64,000 nt of DNA from Bacillus tianshenii (lineage in GTDB: Bacteria; Bacillota; Bacilli; Bacillales; Bacillaceae_N), in contig CP129018.1 of the NCBI GenBank assembly GCA_020524525.2, forward strand, positions 558,001-622,000, given 5' to 3'. Shown one piece after another: positions 60,121-64,000 of the stretch (positions are counted from its first letter, which is position 1; the number at the start of each line of letters is the position of its first letter). A model generated the notes under the pieces. That model did not search any database, was not told the origin of the DNA, and saw only the letters and a list, made by a program, of their open reading frames with translations. The position numbers and the translations under genes were made by a program.

Positions 60121-60516
60121 TTACACATTCTTTTGATTTTGGATATAACGCTGAATGGTATCTTCTGAAATATGTCCGACTGTACAACAAAAATAACTAC
60201 GAGTCCATAAAGAAGGTAAACGACTTTTCAAATGAGGATACTTTTCTCTTAATAATCGACTGCTTTTTCCTTTAAAATCTTTAATGATTTTATGTAGTAA
60301 AAGCCGAGGATCAAATTCAATAAATAGATGTACGTGGTCAGGCATCACTTCAATAGACTTAATATGAACCTCTTTTTCTTTAGCTATTTCATAAAGAATA
60401 TCTTTTAAGTCTTTATCAATTCCATCAACTAAAACTTTTCTACGGTACTTCGGACAAAAAATGATATGATATTGATTTTTATAAACAATTCCGTCTTTAT
60501 GAATATAGTTGCTCAT
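60121..60516 (-). CDS. tnpA: IS200/IS605 TnpA, Y1 HUH transposase
   Basis: 131 residues from ATG at 60516 (GGTGA upstream); a TTG five codons earlier is less likely. Y1 transposase pattern: YHIIFCPKYRRKVL, the HUH motif in VMPDHVHLFIEF, then WTRSYFCCTVG and the catalytic Tyr in IQRYIQNQ. It excises and inserts the element as single-stranded DNA. Gene ends 15 bases before tnpB. Confidence 0.94.
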   Translation of the reverse strand: MSNYIHKDGIVYKNQYHIIFCPKYRRKVLVDGIDKDLKDILYEIAKEKEVHIKSIEVMPDHVHLFIEFDPRLLLHKIIKDFKGKSSRLLREKYPHLKSRLPSLWTRSYFCCTVGHISEDTIQRYIQNQKNV

Positions 60517-60558
60517 ATATGTCACCGCCAATTATATATAACTATATTATACCATATC

Positions 60559-60588
60559 TTATTAGTTTATTGTATAATAAACTAATAA
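60559..60588. repeat. Inverted repeat near the left IS end
   Basis: TTATTAGTTTAT and ATAAACTAATAA (12-base perfect arms) surround TGTATA, just upstream of tnpA. Confidence 0.7.
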
Positions 60589-60645
60589 AATATTCGAAAA
60601 AAAGTAAGTTCATTCGAAGAAGGCGTAATTCCACCACATGAATAA

Positions 60646-60993
60646 ATTCAGTGGCTACCTTACGCTTTCCATTGTGTATTTCAAAATGGGGAGTTACTAA
60701 GAAAAATCGATGCGGGTGAAGAGTATGCAGGAGTCGAGCAACACGGTGAGCCGCTTCCATTTGAAAAGCATCTAATTGGCAGGCAGGCAGAAGACGAAGA
60801 ATCTTGTTCTTTTGACTATCATGAATTGAGAGAATATTGTCTTCATTTCAACGTAGATCTTTCAACCGATCCTTCTGAAAAAGATGGGGCATGGGCAGTC
60901 ATTCAAATTCACCCTGAACGAGAAGAGGCGAAAAGACCCCACAAGTACTCTTTCCTTCATAAAATTCTGCACCGTAGTTATAAAAGGAATTAA
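60646..60993 (+). pseudogene. 3' fragment of the interrupted small gene
   Basis: An open frame of about 115 codons to the stop at 60991: PYAFHCVFQNGELLRKIDAG, then PLPFEKHLIGRQAEDEESC, ending KYSFLHKILHRSYKRN. It has no ribosome site or start codon of its own and begins inside or at the IS end, so it is the downstream part of the gene at 58384. Family not recognised. Confidence 0.6.
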
Positions 60994-61068
60994 TGAATTC
61001 CACCTCTAACCCCAGCACAGAATTACAATTTTAGACTCTCATTTTAAAAAACGACAGGAGAAAAGAAA

Positions 61069-61194
61069 ATGATATGGCGAATTATTGGAGCTCTCATTCT
61101 TTTAGGTTATGGTAGTTATCGTCTTATTAATGAAGGTGATGAGATGATGATTGTATTGATTCCTTTGTTTCTTGTTTTTTTATTTAGGAAATAG
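61069..61194 (+). CDS. 41-residue membrane protein
   Basis: ATG at 61069, eight bases after CAGGAG. Two hydrophobic segments (about 2-13 and 27-39) joined by a charged turn (INEGDEMM). Too short for family assignment, but the ribosome site, start and composition are convincing. Confidence 0.5.
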   Translation: MIWRIIGALILLGYGSYRLINEGDEMMIVLIPLFLVFLFRK

Positions 61195-61334
61195 AGAGTG
61201 GGCTATAATGCGGATTACAAAATTTGTAATAGGATGATAATTAACTCAAAAAAATAACAAATGTTACAAAAGATATAGACTATTTGCAAGTTTCAGTGTA
61301 CGATGATTTCATAAATGAATAGCAAATGTAGTAA

Positions 61335-61506
61335 TTTAGGTGCTGTCAATCTCGTTAGGTTAGATAGCTTAAATGGGAAGTCCGGTGAAAGTCCGGCGCG
61401 GTCCCGCCACTGTAAGTGAGGAGAGACCTTATATGAGGCCACTGTTTCGAGAAGAAATGGGAAGGCATAAGGAATCAAAGATCCACAAGTCAGGAGACCT
61501 GCCTAA
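61335..61506 (+). promoter_or_regulatory. Cobalamin (B12) riboswitch
   Basis: Conserved core in order: GGGAAGTCCGGTGAAAGTCCGG, GCGGTCCCGCCACTGTAA and the B12 box AAGTCAGGAGACCTGCC. A terminator follows at 61605. It should repress the DUF4430 gene when adenosyl- or other cobalamins are plentiful. Confidence 0.95.
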
Positions 61507-61604
61507 ATTCTATTCGTTCTGCTCACCTACGGGTTATTAGGAGAGAGGTATAATACAAATCTATTATTTGTATTAGTCTGTATTCTTTGGGAATAAAGTG
61601 TACA

Positions 61605-61640
61605 AACGCCATCTCCTTGCATTGGAGAGGCGTTTTTTTT
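61605..61640 (+). terminator. Riboswitch expression-platform terminator
   Basis: AACGCCATCTCC pairs with GGAGAGGCGTT (one mismatch) around TTGCATT, followed by eight T. It lies 98 bases after the B12 box and 60 before the start codon. Confidence 0.85.
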
Positions 61641-61700
61641 ATTTCGAGGAAGGTGAGTGAGCGCTTGCTAGAGATGATGTTAAGGGAGGGGATTTGAACG

Positions 61701-64000
61701 ATGTTATCAAAAATGAATTATGAGAAAGTCAGGCATTATTTTTATATTCTATTATTGGTTCTTGTGGCATTAAACCCGTTTATAGCAGGGGTGAATGGAA
61801 GTAAAACGTTTGCTGAAATGAATCAAACGACAAGTAATTACGCAGCCTCAATTACTGTATATGGTGAGGCGAACAATCTAATAATAGACCAGGAAATAGA
61901 AATAAATGAAGAAGGTATTACTGCATTCGACTTACTAAAGCAGGTAAGCGAGGAGCAGAATATCGAGCTTACATACAGCGAAAGCGACCAATATGGCGCG
62001 TTTATTACCAGCATTGGAGGAATAACGCCAACGGATAATGCCTACTGGGGATTTGAGGTAAACGGAAAGGCCGCGGAGGTAGGAGTATCCTCGTATGAAG
62101 TGAAGGCGAATGATGAGCTAAGCTTTAAAATCATTCAAGCTAAGCCTTACGCAAGTCTAGCGATAATTGGTGAGAATGAAGAATCCGTGCTTGCACAAAC
62201 GTGGCTGGAGGTATCAGAAGGAGCAACAGCATTCGACTTACTAAAGCAGGTAAGCGAGGAGCAGAATATCGAGCTTACATACAGCGAAAGCGACCAATAT
62301 GGCGCGTTTATTACCAGCATTGGAGGGGTGACGCCAACGGATAATGCCTACTGGGGATTTGAGGTAAACGGAAAGGCCGCGGAGGTAGGAGTATCCTCGT
62401 ATGAAGTGAAGGCGAATGATGAGCTAAGCTTTAAGATCATTCAAGCAAAGCCTTATGCAAGTCTAGCGATAATTGGTGAGAGCGGAGAGTCCGTGCTTGC
62501 CCAAACGTGGCTGGAGGTATCAGAAGGAGCAACAGCATTCGACTTACTGAAGCAGGTAAGCGAGGAGCAGAATATCGAGCTTACCTACAGTGAAAGTGAC
62601 CAATATGGGGCGTTTATTACCAGCATTGGTGGAGTGACGCCAACGGAAAATGCCTACTGGGGATTTGAGGTAAACGGAAAGGCCGCGGAGGTAGGAGTAT
62701 CCTCGTATGAAGTGCAGGCGAATGATGAGCTAAGCTTTAAGATCATTCAAGCAAAGCCTTATGCAAGTCTAGCGATAATTGGTGAGAGCGGAGAGTCCGT
62801 GCTTGCCCAAACGTGGCTAGAGGTATCAGAAGGAGCAACAGCATTCGACTTACTGAAGCAGGTAAGCGAGGAGCAGAATATCGAGCTTACCTACAGTGAA
62901 AGTGACCAATATGGGGCGTTTATTACCAGCATTGGTGGAGTGACGCCAACGGAAAATGCCTACTGGGGATTTGAAGTAAACGGAAAGGCCGCGGAGGTAG
63001 GAGTGTCCTCGTATGAAGTGAAGGCGAATGATGAACTGCTGCTTAAATATATAATAGCTGCAGATTATCCTGATGAAGGAGAAGAAGACGAGTCTGACAG
63101 CCTAGGTGAATTAAGTTCATCAAACACGGAATACGATAATGAAAACATTGAGCGTTTCAATACATTAATGAATGAAGTTCGTGATTCGATTGCAAAGGAT
63201 GGTATTCAGTCAGATTGGGAAGCAATCTCCTTAGCACAGGCTGGTAACCAAGTTTTGCACAGTTATTATGAAGAAGCCATTAATAAAATTCAGGATGTAG
63301 ATGATTTAGGACAGGCTACAAACTATGCAAGGCTTATTTTATTATCAGTAGCAGCTGGAGAAAACCCAGAAAATATTAATGGAAGAAACTATGTAAGTGA
63401 ATTAGCAGCTCGTGAGGACTTAACTCGTTATATTAATAATGCTACATATAGTCTAATTGCTTTTGATAGTGGCGATTATACGGTTGATTCTTCCGTGAAA
63501 GAACAGCTTGTTCAAGCGATCTTGAGCGTACAAAATAGTGATGGTGGGTGGAGCTGGTCTGGTAAAATCAGCGACCCAGATATGACAGCTATGACAATCA
63601 CCGCTCTCGCTCCATATTATGAAACAGACCAAGTAAAGGAAGCGGTTAACAAGGCGATATCCTGGCTTTCAAACGTGCAGCAAGCGGATGGTGGTTTTAC
63701 AGTAGAAAATGGCGACCCAGGTGCTACTGTGGCTCAGGTTATTATTGGTATAGCTAGTGTTGGATATAGCCCTTCTTCCAAAGCATTTACGAAGTCAGAG
63801 GGAAATCTTGTTGATTACTTAGCATTGATTGCAGATGAAATGAAAACAGATTCAAGTATGCTTGGTTATCAAGGATTGCAAGCCTTAACAGCTTATCAGC
63901 ATTTTACTCATAATAAAGAACGCATTTATCGTTTTACAATGATTGATCCAAGTGATAAAGGCGGAAATCCATCTTCTCCTAAAGAAGATGAACAAGATTC
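61701..64000 (+). CDS. Transcobalamin-like secreted protein (4 x DUF4430 + alpha-toroid), 3' end cut off
   Basis: ATG at 61701 after GGGAGGGG, open to the window end (over 766 codons). A signal sequence (YILLLVLVALNPFIAGVNG) leads to four DUF4430 repeats of 102 residues (49-150, 151-252, 253-354, 355-454), each with AFDLLKQVSEEQNIELTYS and AYWGFEVNGKAAEVG. An acidic linker precedes an alpha/alpha-toroid (from about 470) with SVQNSDGGWSWSGK, SNVQQADGGFTVENGD and TAMTITALAPYY, the terpene-cyclase/squalene-type repeats. DUF4430 and a toroid are also the two domains of human transcobalamin and intrinsic factor. With the B12 riboswitch this points to cobalamin capture at the cell surface. A substrate-binding transporter or anchor should lie beyond the window. 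Confidence 0.9.
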   Translation, partial: MLSKMNYEKVRHYFYILLLVLVALNPFIAGVNGSKTFAEMNQTTSNYAASITVYGEANNLIIDQEIEINEEGITAFDLLKQVSEEQNIELTYSESDQYGAFITSIGGITPTDNAYWGFEVNGKAAEVGVSSYEVKANDELSFKIIQAKPYASLAIIGENEESVLAQTWLEVSEGATAFDLLKQVSEEQNIELTYSESDQYGAFITSIGGVTPTDNAYWGFEVNGKAAEVGVSSYEVKANDELSFKIIQAKPYASLAIIGESGESVLAQTWLEVSEGATAFDLLKQVSEEQNIELTYSESDQYGAFITSIGGVTPTENAYWGFEVNGKAAEVGVSSYEVQANDELSFKIIQAKPYASLAIIGESGESVLAQTWLEVSEGATAFDLLKQVSEEQNIELTYSESDQYGAFITSIGGVTPTENAYWGFEVNGKAAEVGVSSYEVKANDELLLKYIIAADYPDEGEEDESDSLGELSSSNTEYDNENIERFNTLMNEVRDSIAKDGIQSDWEAISLAQAGNQVLHSYYEEAINKIQDVDDLGQATNYARLILLSVAAGENPENINGRNYVSELAAREDLTRYINNATYSLIAFDSGDYTVDSSVKEQLVQAILSVQNSDGGWSWSGKISDPDMTAMTITALAPYYETDQVKEAVNKAISWLSNVQQADGGFTVENGDPGATVAQVIIGIASVGYSPSSKAFTKSEGNLVDYLALIADEMKTDSSMLGYQGLQALTAYQHFTHNKERIYRFTMIDPSDKGGNPSSPKEDEQD
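61845..63062 (+). repeat. Four tandem 306-base repeats (DUF4430 units)
   Basis: The block GCATTCGACTTACT recurs at 61923, 62229, 62535 and 62841, exactly 306 bases apart. Units 3 and 4 are almost identical, unit 2 is close, unit 1 has a diverged N-terminal third. Recent expansion by unequal recombination. Confidence 0.92.

Larger units (their letters stand above)
58486..60665 (-). mobile_element. IS200/IS605 family element (TnpA + TnpB)
   Basis: TnpA and TnpB are on the minus strand in the order tnpA-tnpB. Both ends carry a hairpin with a shared core: CCAC-n-GAATAAATTC-n-GTGG at 58486-58506 and 60631-60654; the right one is extended by GCGTAA/TTACGC. No terminal inverted repeat or target duplication is seen, as expected for this family. 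Exact ends are uncertain by tens of bases. It splits a small gene. Confidence 0.7.

Noticed and set aside
60542-60760. 72-residue minus-strand frame at the left IS end
   Set aside because: Runs across the IS end hairpins and flank; no ribosome site, so a chance frame.
61293-61478. 61-residue minus-strand frame
   Set aside because: Lies antisense to the cobalamin riboswitch; conserved RNA structure explains the sequence.
61845-63062. CRISPR-like array
   Set aside because: The 306-base direct repeats are in frame and code for protein domains; there are no spacers.

Overview
The window looks like a chromosomal segment from a spore-forming, motile member of the Bacillaceae. The reasons are strong AGGAGG-type ribosome binding sites with many GTG and TTG starts, dense U-tract terminators, and several genes typical of Bacillus relatives: a ydaJKLMN exopolysaccharide operon, a TPP-riboswitch-controlled ylmB, a WapA-type wall protein, Ku with a LigD ligase, yrhK, yuzF and a YtvA-like LOV domain. 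No rRNA, tRNA or CRISPR array was seen.

Layout. 1-10.4 kb: the 3' end of an S41 peptidase, a lone Nif11-like peptide, a Ku / ligase / polymerase repair operon (the polymerase is frameshifted), small redox proteins, a MarR-MFS pair and membrane or lipoproteins. 10.5-14.4 kb: a signalling cluster with a sensorless chemoreceptor, a STAS antagonist, a LOV-PAS-PP2C phosphatase and an RsbW-like kinase, which together resemble a light-input partner switch. 14.4-17 kb: a structured repeat and two dehydrogenases. 17-27 kb: an island with a truncated Rpn gene, a very large WapA-like YD-repeat protein split by a frameshift in an A8 run, a series of small membrane proteins that probably serve as immunity genes, and a full-length Rpn gene.

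27-39 kb: a predicted ATPase, ylmB with its TPP riboswitch, two large helicases (NERD-UvrD type and PLD-SF2-DUF3427 type, possibly defence), a Nudix hydrolase and a run of unrecognised lipoproteins, one with another A8 frameshift. 39-49 kb: an accessory stretch with MntA/HepT, HigBA (toxin truncated) and an HI0073/HI0074-type pair, a PadR-chromate transporter pair, an XRE regulator with tandem operators, a FliD-like protein and many short duplicated sequences. 49-56.2 kb: the ydaJKLMN operon, encoding a c-di-GMP-responsive exopolysaccharide synthase. 56.2-61.2 kb: small genes, MazEF, and an IS200/IS605 element (TnpA plus an unusual TnpB) that interrupts a small gene.

61.3-64 kb: a cobalamin riboswitch with its terminator, followed by a secreted protein that runs off the window. 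It has four nearly identical 102-residue DUF4430 repeats followed by an alpha-toroid domain. These are the two domain types of animal transcobalamin and intrinsic factor, in reversed order. Together with the riboswitch, this suggests a bacterial surface corrinoid-capture protein, and it is the most interesting find here.
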